A stretch of 64,000 nucleotides of DNA from Streptomyces sp. HD (GTDB lineage Bacteria > Actinomycetota > Actinomycetes > Streptomycetales > Streptomycetaceae), in assembly GCF_028369295.1 (NCBI RefSeq), contig NZ_JAQMYP010000004.1, positions 186,001 through 250,000 on the forward strand, in the 5' to 3' direction. Position 1 is the first letter of the stretch, and each line of letters starts with the position of its first letter. The notes under the pieces were generated by a model. It searched no databases. It was not told the DNA's origin and saw only the letters and a list, made by a program, of their open reading frames with translations. The translations under genes and the position numbers were made by a program. Below are positions 41,802 through 50,641 of the stretch, one piece after another.

Positions 41802-43649
41802 TTATTCGATGTTCGGGCTACTCACTGCTGGCACGAAGGAGTCTGCTCCCAGTTGGCGAGCAATAGCCGGATCGGGCTTCCAGTACGGCTGCCAATGGTC
41901 GCGCAGGAACCGGTTCAGCTCCGGCGGCGCCTGCCCGGCCGTGCCGGTGGTGCGCCAGGCGACGTGGCCGTCCGGCCGTACCAGAACCGCGCCGTGTCGG
42001 CCGACCTCGAACAGCTCCACGAGCGTCCCCTCCTCGGCCGGGGAGGCGGCGACCAGGCCGACGACGTGCACCGGGAGAGGGCTCTCGGCCGGTTGCTCCC
42101 GCAGTGCGCGCTCCCATGCCCCGGGATCGGGGGTGACGAGGGCGAGTCCGTCGTGCGGGAGCAGGTCGTGGACCGGGCGTGGGGTGTCCTCGTGCTGGAC
42201 GACGGCGTGGGGGAGGCGGGCACCGGGTCGGGTGGTGGGGCGGTAGGTGACCACGTCGCCACCACCTGGCGGAGGGGTTTCGGCGTGGATGAGCGGACCG
42301 TCGTAGGTGTAGCCGAACTCGAGCCCGGTGGAGACGAAGTGCTCGAGCTGGTCCGGGATGGCGGCGGCGATGTGTGCCCGGACTCGCCGGCCGCGGGGGG
42401 TACTCGCGAGCAGCACTCCGGTGCGCTTGAGCTGGAGCGGGGTGAGGCGGTCGCAGGCCCAGCCCAGCGCGCGAGGGGGCACCCGGGACAACAGCGGGTG
42501 GGCGAGGGCCTCGGTGGTCTGCCGCACCGCGCGGTTGGTGATTCCCACGGGCGCGGTCACCTCGTCGAGGAGGAAGTGGTTGGCGACACTCTGCTCGGCG
42601 AAGCGTTCGACGACGGGTCTGCGCTCGGACTCGTATGTGTCGAGCAGGGCGTCGTCGGCGCCTCCACGGAGCACCGCGGCGATCTTCCAGGCGAGGTTGT
42701 GGGCGTCCTGCACGCCGCTGTTGAGGCCGAAACCGCCCGTGTGCGGGAAACGGTGCGCCGCGTCGCCGGCGAGGAGCAGGCGCCCCTGCCGGAAGGCGCG
42801 GGCCGTCTGGGAGGTCATCTTCCACGTGCCCGTGGACCGGATGGTGACCTCGGTGCTGCCCAGCACCCGCGGGAGTGCCCGTTCCCAATAGCGCCGGCTG
42901 TCCCTGGCGATTTCCTGTTCCGGGTGGAGGTAGGCGGTCATCAGGATGTAGTCGTCGTTCGCGTGGGCGATCATGACGCCGCAGAAGTCGGGCTGGTAGA
43001 TCCAGCTGAGCAGCGGGCGGACCGTGCCGGGCGGGTGCAGTTCGGGGGCGTGGAAGAAGACGCTGCCCATGTTCGCCAGGACCGGGCCCCGCAGCGGAAT
43101 GCCGGCGCTGTCCCGGACCACGCTGTTGGCGCCGTCGGCGGCGACCAGGTAGGCGGCATCGAGTGCCTGCGTGGCGCGCTCGGTGTGCACGGCGATCCGG
43201 TCGGCGCCCGCCTCGATCGCGCTGACCGCGGTGCCGGGGCGGAAGTCGACGAGCGGCTCGCGATCCAGCGCCGCCCAGAGCACGGGCATGAGCTGGTGCT
43301 GTCCGATGTGGGCGATCAGGAAAGGGCTGTGCGCCTGGAGGTCGGTAAGACGGTCGGGGTCCGACAGCAGGTCGATCTCGCCGAGCGACTCGGTGAGCCG
43401 TGAGCACCAGCGGATGATGTTGATCGTGTCTGTGGGCGGCGCCAGCGCGGTGATCTCCGTGGCAAGCCGGGGTGACGTGTGGTGCCAGATCTCGAGTGAG
43501 CGGGCGTTGATGATGTGGGCCGCAGGGTGCATCAGGGGCTGCTCGCGGCGTTCGAGCACCGTGCTGGGAATACCGTGTCGGGCCAGCAGTAGTGCGAGGG
43601 TGCTTCCCGTCGGGCCTGCGCCCGCGATCACGACCGGTGCGGTGCGCAT
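41802..43649 (-). CDS. FAD-dependent aromatic hydroxylase (MhpA/PgaE-like), module D
   Basis: This 615-residue flavoprotein monooxygenase has the GxGxxG motif (VIAGAGPTGSTLALLLARHG) at residue 6. DG motif AADGANSVV lies near 165 and FAD motif LLAGDAAHRFPHTGGFGLNS near 285. The C-terminal thioredoxin-like domain starts near 490. It is last in the leftward operon FAA hydrolase - extradiol dioxygenase - hydroxylase. It should prepare the diol for the dioxygenase; its substrate may differ from that of the MhpA-like enzyme at 25962, to which it is only distantly similar. Confidence 0.9.
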   Translation of the reverse strand: MRTAPVVIAGAGPTGSTLALLLARHGIPSTVLERREQPLMHPAAHIINARSLEIWHHTSPRLATEITALAPPTDTINIIRWCSRLTESLGEIDLLSDPDRLTDLQAHSPFLIAHIGQHQLMPVLWAALDREPLVDFRPGTAVSAIEAGADRIAVHTERATQALDAAYLVAADGANSVVRDSAGIPLRGPVLANMGSVFFHAPELHPPGTVRPLLSWIYQPDFCGVMIAHANDDYILMTAYLHPEQEIARDSRRYWERALPRVLGSTEVTIRSTGTWKMTSQTARAFRQGRLLLAGDAAHRFPHTGGFGLNSGVQDAHNLAWKIAAVLRGGADDALLDTYESERRPVVERFAEQSVANHFLLDEVTAPVGITNRAVRQTTEALAHPLLSRVPPRALGWACDRLTPLQLKRTGVLLASTPRGRRVRAHIAAAIPDQLEHFVSTGLEFGYTYDGPLIHAETPPPGGGDVVTYRPTTRPGARLPHAVVQHEDTPRPVHDLLPHDGLALVTPDPGAWERALREQPAESPLPVHVVGLVAASPAEEGTLVELFEVGRHGAVLVRPDGHVAWRTTGTAGQAPPELNRFLRDHWQPYWKPDPAIARQLGADSFVPAVSSPNIE

Positions 43650-43652
43650 GGC

Positions 43653-44300
43653 CTAGAGAGTCTTCCAGGTGATCGCCCGCCTGTTGGCCCGTGGTGTGGT
43701 GCCGCGCGGGGTGCCCGCGCCGGGCCGGAGCAGCTCGGCCGGGTCGTCGCCGCGGCGCAGCCGCTCGAGCAGGTAGTCCGGGTCGAACTCAGTGCCGATC
43801 GGGTTGGCGGCGAACTCCTTGCTGCCGAAGAAGGCGGCAGTGGCCTCAGTGGTGGGGAAGTTGTCCACCTGGAACTCCAGGCGGATGCCGTCGGGATCCT
43901 CGTAGTACAGCGAGGTGGTCGGCCCGTGGTTGATGGCCCAGACCGGGCGGATGCCCGCCTGCTTGAGTCGCTCGTAGGTGGTGAGCAGGTGTTCGAGCGA
44001 GGCGAACTGGACGGCGAGGTGGTCGATCCCGTACACCTTGCGCCGCAGCCGTGCCAGCGGGAAGAGGTAGCGCAGGACAGAGGGCACCGTGACCAGCGCC
44101 AGCCGGTGATGCTCGTGGTCCCAGCTGAGGAAGGTGACCTGCCGGCCCTCGTGAACCACGCGGGCGCCGAAGACCACGCGGTACCACGTGATCATCTCGT
44201 CGCGGCGGGCGGTCTTGACGACCCAGTGCGCGACGAAGTCCGGCGCGGTGTCGCTCGCGTTCGTGGGCCTGTGGGTGCCGGCTTCTTTGGCGGCTTCCAT
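43653..44300 (-). CDS. One-domain extradiol dioxygenase (VOC family), module D
   Basis: This 215-residue enzyme consists of a single VOC catalytic module. By alignment with BphC-type enzymes the Fe(II) ligands are H25 (VAHWVV), H94 (GIDHLAV) and E142 (IRLEFQV), with catalytic H65. The N-terminal duplicated VOC domain of classical enzymes is missing, giving a compact form. An Arg/Thr-rich tail follows. GAAAGGACCGATC precedes the ATG. It sits between an FAA hydrolase and a hydroxylase. Confidence 0.82.
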   Translation of the reverse strand: MEAAKEAGTHRPTNASDTAPDFVAHWVVKTARRDEMITWYRVVFGARVVHEGRQVTFLSWDHEHHRLALVTVPSVLRYLFPLARLRRKVYGIDHLAVQFASLEHLLTTYERLKQAGIRPVWAINHGPTTSLYYEDPDGIRLEFQVDNFPTTEATAAFFGSKEFAANPIGTEFDPDYLLERLRRGDDPAELLRPGAGTPRGTTPRANRRAITWKTL

Positions 44301-44311
44301 GATCGGTCCTT

Positions 44312-45265
44312 TCAGGATGTGGTGATGGTGGTGTGCTGGCGGCCGAGGTCGATGGAGCCGTCGGGGCTGCGAATGCTCGCGGTCACGAGGTCACCGGGCT
44401 GGAGGTAGGGCTTGCGGAGGTTGGATCGGATGAACATCCGCCAGAGCCTGTCCTCGGGTAGCAGTGCCGTGGCCAGGCGGCGGACCAGCGCGGGCGGGGT
44501 GGTCGCGGTACAGCCGTGTGGGGTGCCGGTGAGCAGCAGGTCTCCGGGACTGAGGTCGCAGAACGTGGTCAGCTCGGTGAGAGTCTCAGCGGGCCGGTAG
44601 AGCAGGTTGCGGGTGCTGTCGTGCTGGCGGAGTTCGCCGTTGACCTCCAGGCGCAGTTCCAGGTCGTCCAGGAGCGGGAACTCGCCCGGCTCGGGGACCG
44701 CGAGATAGGGCCCGACCGGGCAGAAGCCGCGGTAGCTCTTGCCCTTGAGGTACTGGCCCTGCGGGAGCTGGACATCGCGGGCGGCGAGGTCGTTGGCGAT
44801 GGTGATGCCGAAGACGTATTCGTGGAGATTCTCGGCGGTGACGGTCTCCGGCTGGGTGACCTGCTTGCGCAGCACCAGGGCGAGCTCGATCTCGTGGTCG
44901 AGCAGCCGCACGTGGGGCGGCCGGGTGACGGGTGTGTCGGGATCGGTGACCGCGGCGTCCGTCTTGTCGAAGAACAGGTTGAAGGGCCGCGCGTCGGGAT
45001 CCATCCCGGACTCGATCGCGTGCTGCCGGTAATTGGCGCCCTGGCACAGGACGCGGCAGGGCGTGGTCACCGGGGACAGCAGCTCCACCGACTCGGTCGG
45101 CAGTTGGGCAGGTTTCTCAGCGGCCGACCGCCAGTCGTCAGCGCCGTCACGGATGAGGTCCGCGGTCGAGGCGTAGCTGCCGGCCAGCGGCGACAGGCCT
45201 CCGTCGCCGACGGTCGCCCACCCGATCTCGTCGTCGAGGCGGTAGCGGGCGAGGTGGATCACCAT
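44312..45265 (-). CDS. Fumarylacetoacetate hydrolase family protein, module D
   Basis: This 317-residue protein has the FAH core: GANYRQHAIESG near residue 70, metal-binding LDHEIELALVLR near 112, ITIANDLAARDVQL near 145 and GDLLLTGTPHGCTA near 250. It is paralogous to the protein at 25004. It likely acts on the product of the neighbouring dioxygenase. ATG 45265 follows GAAGGAAC. It is the first gene of module D and lies downstream of a 25-bp tandem repeat with dyad symmetry. Confidence 0.88.
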   Translation of the reverse strand: MVIHLARYRLDDEIGWATVGDGGLSPLAGSYASTADLIRDGADDWRSAAEKPAQLPTESVELLSPVTTPCRVLCQGANYRQHAIESGMDPDARPFNLFFDKTDAAVTDPDTPVTRPPHVRLLDHEIELALVLRKQVTQPETVTAENLHEYVFGITIANDLAARDVQLPQGQYLKGKSYRGFCPVGPYLAVPEPGEFPLLDDLELRLEVNGELRQHDSTRNLLYRPAETLTELTTFCDLSPGDLLLTGTPHGCTATTPPALVRRLATALLPEDRLWRMFIRSNLRKPYLQPGDLVTASIRSPDGSIDLGRQHTTITTS

Positions 45266-45412
45266 GCGCGTTCCTTCGCGGGGCGGCGGCAGACCAGAGA
45301 GACTGGCGCCGGTGCGAGCGATCGCGTCCAGTAGCCGAAGTACATGCCGACAGTGCAGCGGACACAGCCTTCGCGGCGCTTGGTCCGTGGTGCAAACCGG
45401 CCCGCCGCCGAT

Positions 45413-45462
45413 TGGACCGAAGTCCAAAGGGGCCGTCTGGACCGACGTCCGAAGGGGCCGTC
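45413..45462. promoter_or_regulatory. Tandem 25-bp operator-like repeat upstream of module D
   Basis: Two directly adjacent 25-bp units (45413-45437 and 45438-45462) differ at two positions. Each has internal symmetry (TGGAC-CGAA-GTCCA in the first, TGGAC-CGAC-GTCCG in the second). They sit 148 bases before the FAA hydrolase start and just beyond the PucR stop. They are probable regulator sites, possibly for PucR. Confidence 0.55.
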
Positions 45463-45469
45463 AGCTCCG

Positions 45470-46846
45470 TCAGCGTGGGGTGGTCTGTTCGCTCAACACG
45501 AGGTCGCCGAACTCCTCCGCGAGCGCCAGCGCGACCTGAAGGTGCATCCGCCGGACCTTGATCTCCCGGCCCCGCAGCTGCTCGGCCCGCTGGATGCGGT
45601 ACGCAACCGTGTTACGCGCGACGTGCAGCAGCTCAGCCGTCGTGTTCAGGCTTCGTTCCGTGTCGAGATAGCACTTGAGGGTGGTGCGCAGGGTGGTGGC
45701 AGGCTCCCCGGATCCGGCGAGTCCACCCAGCTCACGGTGCACGAACCGGCGCGCCTCGTCGAGATGCGTGCTGAGCATGGCGATCAGGTCGAGCTCGGCG
45801 TAGTCGAACAGCCACCGGTCGGTGCGGGACAGCATCCCGACCCGGACGGCATTGAGGGCCTGATGGTGACTGAACGCGAACCCCTCGACGCCGGACTCGG
45901 GCAGCCCGGCCGCTACCCGAATCCCGGACCGGGGCGTGGCCGTCGACGTCGGCGGCGCCACCGAGGCACCGTGGACACTGGACCCCCACGCCCATACCCG
46001 TTGCCGGCCGACAGGCAGGATCAAGGTGCCCGTCGCTCCGCCCGCCCGCAGTAGCTGCTCGGCGCACCCTGCCAACCGGCCGGGATCGGCCTGTTCGAGG
46101 TCGTCAGCCCACACCACCAATGCGGTGTGCCGGCGGGTGAGGTCGTAGCCCAGGACGCGGTGCGCATGATCGGCAGCGACCGGCTTTCCGTCGAGGACCT
46201 CCTGCACCAGCTCCATGCGCACGGCGGCCGAACTGGTCACCCAGGCGGCGTGGGCCCGGGAGAACACGCGAGTCATCTCGGCGGACAGCTGGTTGACGAT
46301 CGCGAACAGCACCTCCGAGACGTGCCCCATCGCCGCGAACCGGTCGGAGGCAGGCAGCTGTCGTTCGGCCTCGGCCAGGAGCTCCCTGACGGCGTAGGCA
46401 TGAGCGAGCTGGACGCTTTGCAACAGGTGCTCGATACCGACTCCCCGGCCCACAGCCTCCACAGCGCCCGTGAGCGCTTCCGCCGGAGGCTCCGGCGCGA
46501 CCTCGGTATTCTCGGCCAGCGCAGCCACGATGCTCAACGCGACGGCCTCACATCCCTTCCGCAGCTCCTGCACGAGGCCGTCCACGCCAAGCTGCGGGAT
46601 CTGCGTGGTCACGTGATCAGTCATGCCCTGGGCAAGTTCGACGGCCCAGGCCACCGGACCCGCGCCGACCCGGTCGACAAGCCGGTTGACCTGGGCCGAG
46701 GGCAGCACCGACCGGGACAACACATTCCGGCCGGGCGGCGCGAGGTCACGAATCCATCCGCCCACGTCGCCCACTGGTCCTCGCCACCTCCGTCCGGGAC
46801 CGAAGCGCAGCGACCAGTCCGTGCCGCCGAGCGCACCCTCAGTCAT
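45470..46846 (-). CDS. PucR/CdaR family transcriptional regulator
   Basis: This 458-residue protein has a large N-terminal sensing part, a central GGDEF-like CdaR region (residues about 240-370) and a C-terminal PucR HTH (LDTERSLNTTAELLHVARNT, then VAYRIQRAEQL). PucR-family proteins often activate degradation genes, for example of aromatics or purines. It is transcribed in the direction of module D and lies directly upstream, so it probably controls it. ATG 46846 is used; a TTG three codons earlier is possible. Confidence 0.87.
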   Translation of the reverse strand: MTEGALGGTDWSLRFGPGRRWRGPVGDVGGWIRDLAPPGRNVLSRSVLPSAQVNRLVDRVGAGPVAWAVELAQGMTDHVTTQIPQLGVDGLVQELRKGCEAVALSIVAALAENTEVAPEPPAEALTGAVEAVGRGVGIEHLLQSVQLAHAYAVRELLAEAERQLPASDRFAAMGHVSEVLFAIVNQLSAEMTRVFSRAHAAWVTSSAAVRMELVQEVLDGKPVAADHAHRVLGYDLTRRHTALVVWADDLEQADPGRLAGCAEQLLRAGGATGTLILPVGRQRVWAWGSSVHGASVAPPTSTATPRSGIRVAAGLPESGVEGFAFSHHQALNAVRVGMLSRTDRWLFDYAELDLIAMLSTHLDEARRFVHRELGGLAGSGEPATTLRTTLKCYLDTERSLNTTAELLHVARNTVAYRIQRAEQLRGREIKVRRMHLQVALALAEEFGDLVLSEQTTPR

Positions 46847-47031
46847 CAAGTACAACCATCCATTGCAGGTGCGGCCTTAGAAGTGGGCAAGCCCGAGGGC
46901 TTGTTACATCTCGCGATCCGGTCCGGCGGGACCGGCGGACGACCGGCAGCGCGGCGTACCCACTGATCCACATCCTCGCTCAAGATCACCGTCGCCGTAA
47001 CTCGCGGGGACTTCCACTTGACACCATCACT

Positions 47032-47051
47032 ATAACGGCAACAGTGTATCC
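47032..47051. promoter_or_regulatory. Probable TetR site before the module E hydrolase
   Basis: ATAACGGCAACAGTGTATCC lies directly before the ATG at 47055. It matches 17 of 20 bases with 50642-50661 upstream of the TetR gene at 50614, so the two sites are likely bound by the same protein. Confidence 0.55.
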
Positions 47052-47054
47052 ATT

Positions 47055-47888
47055 ATGAGTGCCTGGTCTGAGCCCCAGCCCGATTCCGTGTTCGTCGAGG
47101 TGGACGGCCTGCGGATCCACTACAAGCGGGCTGGGCACGGCCCGGCACTCGTACTGCTGCACGGCAGTGCCTCATCCCTGCAGCACTTCGACCGCGCGAC
47201 GGATCTGCTGTCGGATGCGTTCGATGTCATCCGCCCCGACCTGCCGGCGTTCGGACTGACGGGCCCGCGCAAGGACCGCGACTACCGCATCCCGGCGTAC
47301 GCCGCGACGGTGGCGGGCTTCATGGAGGCGCTGGGCGTGCCGCGCTACGCGATGGCCGGCAATTCCCTGGGCGGCAACATCGCCTGGAACGTCGCGCTGG
47401 ATCATCCGGAGCGGCTGACCGGCCTGGTACTGGTCAATGCCACCGGCTACCCGGAGAAGTCGGTGCCCGCGGGGATGCGCCTGACTCGCAACCCGCTGGT
47501 GCGGCCCCTGCTGAGGCGGGTGATGCCGCGCGGGGCACTCGAACGCAACCTGCGTGAGGCCGTCGGGCCGCATTCGCAGATCGTCGACCACGCCATGGTG
47601 GACCGCGCCTATCAGCTCATGAGCCGCCCCGGTAACCGCTCGGCCTTCGTCGACTTCTGCAACACCGACCAGCCGGACCGCAGCGCGCAGATCCCCCGCA
47701 TCACGGTGCCCACGCTGGTGCTGCGCAGCGCGAGCATCGACGGCCAGCACTTCACCCGCGACATCCCCGGCGCCCAGGAGCTCGTCCACCCCCACGGCGG
47801 ACATCTGCTGCCGGAGGAGGAACCGCAGTGGGTCGCGGACGCGATCGCGAAGTTCCTCGGCTCCCGCGCCGACGCCCCCGCGAACTGA
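47055..47888 (+). CDS. Alpha/beta hydrolase (C-C bond hydrolase-like), module E
   Basis: This 277-residue protein has the full alpha/beta-hydrolase set: HG oxyanion region LLHGSASSLQHF near residue 36, nucleophile serine in MAGNSLGGNIAWN near 107, and catalytic histidine in HPHGGHLLPEE near 255. The pattern GNSLGG resembles MhpC/BphD-type meta-cleavage product hydrolases. A role after an extradiol dioxygenase is therefore attractive. It begins immediately after a TetR-like site. The leader is only a few bases, so translation may start on a nearly leaderless transcript. Confidence 0.87.
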   Translation: MSAWSEPQPDSVFVEVDGLRIHYKRAGHGPALVLLHGSASSLQHFDRATDLLSDAFDVIRPDLPAFGLTGPRKDRDYRIPAYAATVAGFMEALGVPRYAMAGNSLGGNIAWNVALDHPERLTGLVLVNATGYPEKSVPAGMRLTRNPLVRPLLRRVMPRGALERNLREAVGPHSQIVDHAMVDRAYQLMSRPGNRSAFVDFCNTDQPDRSAQIPRITVPTLVLRSASIDGQHFTRDIPGAQELVHPHGGHLLPEEEPQWVADAIAKFLGSRADAPAN

Positions 47889-47907
47889 GGGCAAGGAGGC
47901 CCGTTCT

Positions 47908-48040
47908 ATGAAGTACTTCGTCGCCTCGGGCGAGGACCGCAAGCTCACCGCCGACTCGCGGGGGGCGCTGCGCGGCAGTTTCATCGAGCTGTCCGACGGC
48001 GTCACCCACTACGAGTTGACGGGGCCCGAGGGCGGGGATG
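47908..48040 (+). pseudogene. N-terminal fragment of a second alpha/beta hydrolase
   Basis: About 44 codons (MKYFVASGEDRKLTADSRGA, then FIELSDGVTHYELTGPEGG) read as the start of an alpha/beta hydrolase, with an AAGGAGGCCC ribosome binding site. Just before its oxyanion region the frame runs into DoxX sequence. The gene was cut by a deletion. Confidence 0.65.
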
Positions 48041-48325
48041 CTCAATGCACTCGCATTGCCGAAGGCGCGCGAACTGGCCGCCGAGACCGGCTTCTCTGTC
48101 GCCGCCTACCGCCGCATCGGCATGCTGCAATTGGTAGGAGTCGCCGGCGTGGCGCTCGGCCTCGCCGTGCCGCCGCTCGGCGGCCTCGCGGGGGCAGGGC
48201 TTCTCCTGTTGCTCGCCGGAGCTGTGGTCGTACACCTGCGCAAGGGCGACCCGGTTGCCAAACTCGCGCCCGCCGTCGGTTGTGCAGTGCTTGTCGCCTC
48301 ATACCTCGCGGCCTTGTTCGTCTGA
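48038..48325 (+). CDS. DoxX family protein, 5'-truncated
   Basis: This 95-residue membrane protein has about three hydrophobic segments (MLQLVGVAGVALGLAVPPLG and LLLLLAGAVVVHLRKGDP) and is clearly paralogous to DoxX at 29503. The first ~20 residues expected of DoxX (first helix) are missing. An ATG is formed near the fusion point with the hydrolase fragment. It may be translated, but is likely a relic. Confidence 0.55.
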   Translation: MLNALALPKARELAAETGFSVAAYRRIGMLQLVGVAGVALGLAVPPLGGLAGAGLLLLLAGAVVVHLRKGDPVAKLAPAVGCAVLVASYLAALFV

Positions 48326-48657
48326 GGCGCTGCGGATCGAGTTCACGCCTCCATGGGTGGGCAGCTCCGGCAGTGTCGCCCTGTAAGCGATGCCGCCCCG
48401 GGCTGTGACTTCACCTCGAAGAGCCGGCCGACGGGATGGCTTCGGACCGGCACGCTCCCGAAGGGCAGATCCAGAACTGGCCAACGCACATCCGATTGCA
48501 CCACTGGACCAAAACCAGCTAAACGGCTACGTTGTAGCCAATATTAAAGGTGGCGGGAAACGTAGCCACCTGAGCTCGAGGGCGCTCAAGCCGCGACCGC
48601 ACGATCTGCCCTGTCTTCACCAGCGCTCCTTCGTCCACAGTGCCCACCCCCGAGGGG
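48326..48657. other. Intergenic stretch with operator-like dyads
   Basis: No gene is supported. GGCTAC-GTT-GTAGCC at 48525-48539 is a perfect 6-bp dyad with AT-richer DNA after it (AATATTAAAGG), fitting a promoter/operator. A further GGTGGC and GCCACC pair follows around 48550-48571. The downstream ferric-reductase-like gene is broken. Confidence 0.5.
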
Positions 48658-49812
48658 TAGACGATCCCCGTCCTGATCGTGATAGTGATCTACGCTATTC
48701 GGATCGCACGCGCCCCCTTGGATGCGCGCCTGAAGAAGCGCCACGCTGGACCCCTGTCGGTCGCGACCGGAGCGGTCATGCTCTATCTGGCCTGGGACTG
48801 GCTCCGGCCCGAGGGCCTTAGCGCTGTCTATTTTGTCGGCGAGTTCGCCGGCGTCCTGTCCGTCTACCTGATGTCCTGCACCCTGGTGCTGGCCACCCGC
48901 CTGATGTGGCTGGAGCAGTGGTTCGGCGGCCTGGACCGCATGTACCGTCAGCACAAGCTGTACGCCGTATGGTCCATTCTCCTGCTCACCCCCCACCTGC
49001 TCCTCCACTTTTTCTCCGATTTCGACGGTAGCCAGTACGGCTACGCCCACCGGGCCGCATCGGTAGGGATGGGCCATCTCCTCGGTGCCGTCTCCGCTGT
49101 CGGCCTGCTGCTGCTCGTCCTCATCTCACTCGGCCAGGTCGGCCGCATCCTCCGACTGCCCTAAAGCGCTGGCTGTTCCTGCATCGCCTCACCGGCCTGC
49201 TGCTCCTGTCGGCGCTGTTGCACGGCTGGTTCCTCGATCTCATCATCAACGGATCCATGCCCCTCCTGGCGATCTACATCGCCATGGCCACCATCGGCAT
49301 GACCGCCTACACCTACGACGAACTGGTGCTACGGCACAGGGAACCCCGGGCGGACTACACCGTCCAACGTGTCGAGCGACCGACACCCGACATCCTCGAC
49401 CTGACCCTCACGCCCACCGGCGAGACGACGCTTCCCTTCGCAGGGGGCAAGTTCGTCTACCTGCGGGTCGGCGGCTGGCACGAGCACCCCTTCAGCGTTG
49501 CAGGAACGCAAGCCGACGGCTCGGTACGCCTCACCATCCGTGCCGTGGGCCGCGGTACACGCGGCCTCTACACGGACCTAAGGGAAGGACACCCCGCAAC
49601 CCTCAAGGGTCCCTACGGCATGTTCGACCACACCCTCGGCGGACCTCGGCAGATATGGATCGCCGGGGGCATCGGTATCGCGCCCTTGCTCGGCTGGCTC
49701 ACCCACCCTCCTCTGCGGCCCCGCCTCCATGATCGAAAACCTCACTCGCGCCCTCCATCGCCAGGGCGTCCCTCGCCAGCATCTCCACGCCGAGCACTTC
49801 GCCTTCCGCTGA
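48658..49812 (+). pseudogene. Ferric reductase-like transmembrane/FAD-NAD flavoprotein, broken
   Basis: The first 160 codons encode membrane helices with heme-type histidines (YRQHKLYAVWSILLLTPHLL, LLHFFSDFD). At about 49160 the frame shifts and the protein continues with LFLHRLTGLLLLSALLHGWF, GKFVYLRVGGWHEHPFSVAG (FAD-binding) and WIAGGIGIAPLLGWL (NAD-binding). After 49705 a deletion joins the last 30 residues (SMIENLTRALHRQGVP, then HAEHFAFR) in another frame. It would have been an NADPH-dependent ferric reductase or respiratory burst-like oxidoreductase. A clean start is also lacking. Confidence 0.75.
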
Positions 49813-49927
49813 CGAGCCGCCGACCGCACGAGATCACGCGCTCAGCACCAGCAGCTGTGGCGACGCTCCATGCCGACCGAGATGACTCCGTCGGTGGGCA
49901 GCCTCAGGTTCGCATCGCCCTGGCTGG

Positions 49928-50614
49928 TCAGGCGTCGTCGCGCAAGTGGGCAAGCCCGCTGAGAAGCAGTTCGAGTCCGAAGGAGAACTCGTCCTCGATC
50001 GGAACGGGCATCGACTCCGCGACGGTGACCGTTGCCGGGAACAAGGCTGGATCGACGCTCTGAAAGACGGCGGAGAGTTGCGCGTCGTCGAGTTGCCCGC
50101 CGCCATGACCGTTGACCTGCATGGCGAATCCGAGGACGTAGCGGGAGAGGGTGGCGAAGGCATGCGCGGCCAGTCGCGGCGGGAAGCCGCTGTCGAGCAG
50201 CGCCGCGACGCAGTGCTCCCGCAGCGCCATGGCGTTCGGCCCCAGGGGAATCTCTTCGACCATCAGGCGGGCCGCGTTCCGGTGCCGGGCCAGGGCCTCG
50301 AACATGGTGTGCGCGACCGTCCGCAGTGCTTGCTGCCAGCCCATCGCGAGGAGTTCGTCGCCCTTCAGTTCCACGGCGCCGAACATGCGGTCCACGACAT
50401 GGGCGACCAGCGCTGCCCGGTTGTCGAAATGCCGGTACAGCGTCGCCGTGCCCGAGCCCAGGCGCTGGGCCAGCGTCCGCATCGAGAGAGCGTCGGCCCC
50501 TTCATCGTCCACGATCTGCAGTGCGGTAGCGACGATGCGCTCCAGCGGCACGGGCGGACGCCCCGGGCCCCGACCCGATGCCGCGGTCGCTCGCACAGGA
50601 CCCGCTGCTGTCAC
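49928..50614 (-). CDS. TetR family regulator (module E)
   Basis: This 228-residue protein has an HTH (LSMRTLAQRLGSGTATLYRH) near residue 43 and a TetR_C-like ligand domain. The GTG at 50614 follows GGAGGTGGACG. Upstream lies a 20-base motif that matches the region before the alpha/beta hydrolase at 47055 in 17 positions, so this regulator likely controls both itself and module E. Its C-terminal gene end is intact. Confidence 0.87.
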   Translation of the reverse strand: MTAAGPVRATAASGRGPGRPPVPLERIVATALQIVDDEGADALSMRTLAQRLGSGTATLYRHFDNRAALVAHVVDRMFGAVELKGDELLAMGWQQALRTVAHTMFEALARHRNAARLMVEEIPLGPNAMALREHCVAALLDSGFPPRLAAHAFATLSRYVLGFAMQVNGHGGGQLDDAQLSAVFQSVDPALFPATVTVAESMPVPIEDEFSFGLELLLSGLAHLRDDA

Positions 50615-50641
50615 TGAACGTCCACCTCCTCGGCCAGCACC

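Noticed and set aside
45344..46054. Rightward frame opposite the PucR gene
   Set aside because: It is an antisense shadow with no motif, while the PucR HTH on the other strand is clear.
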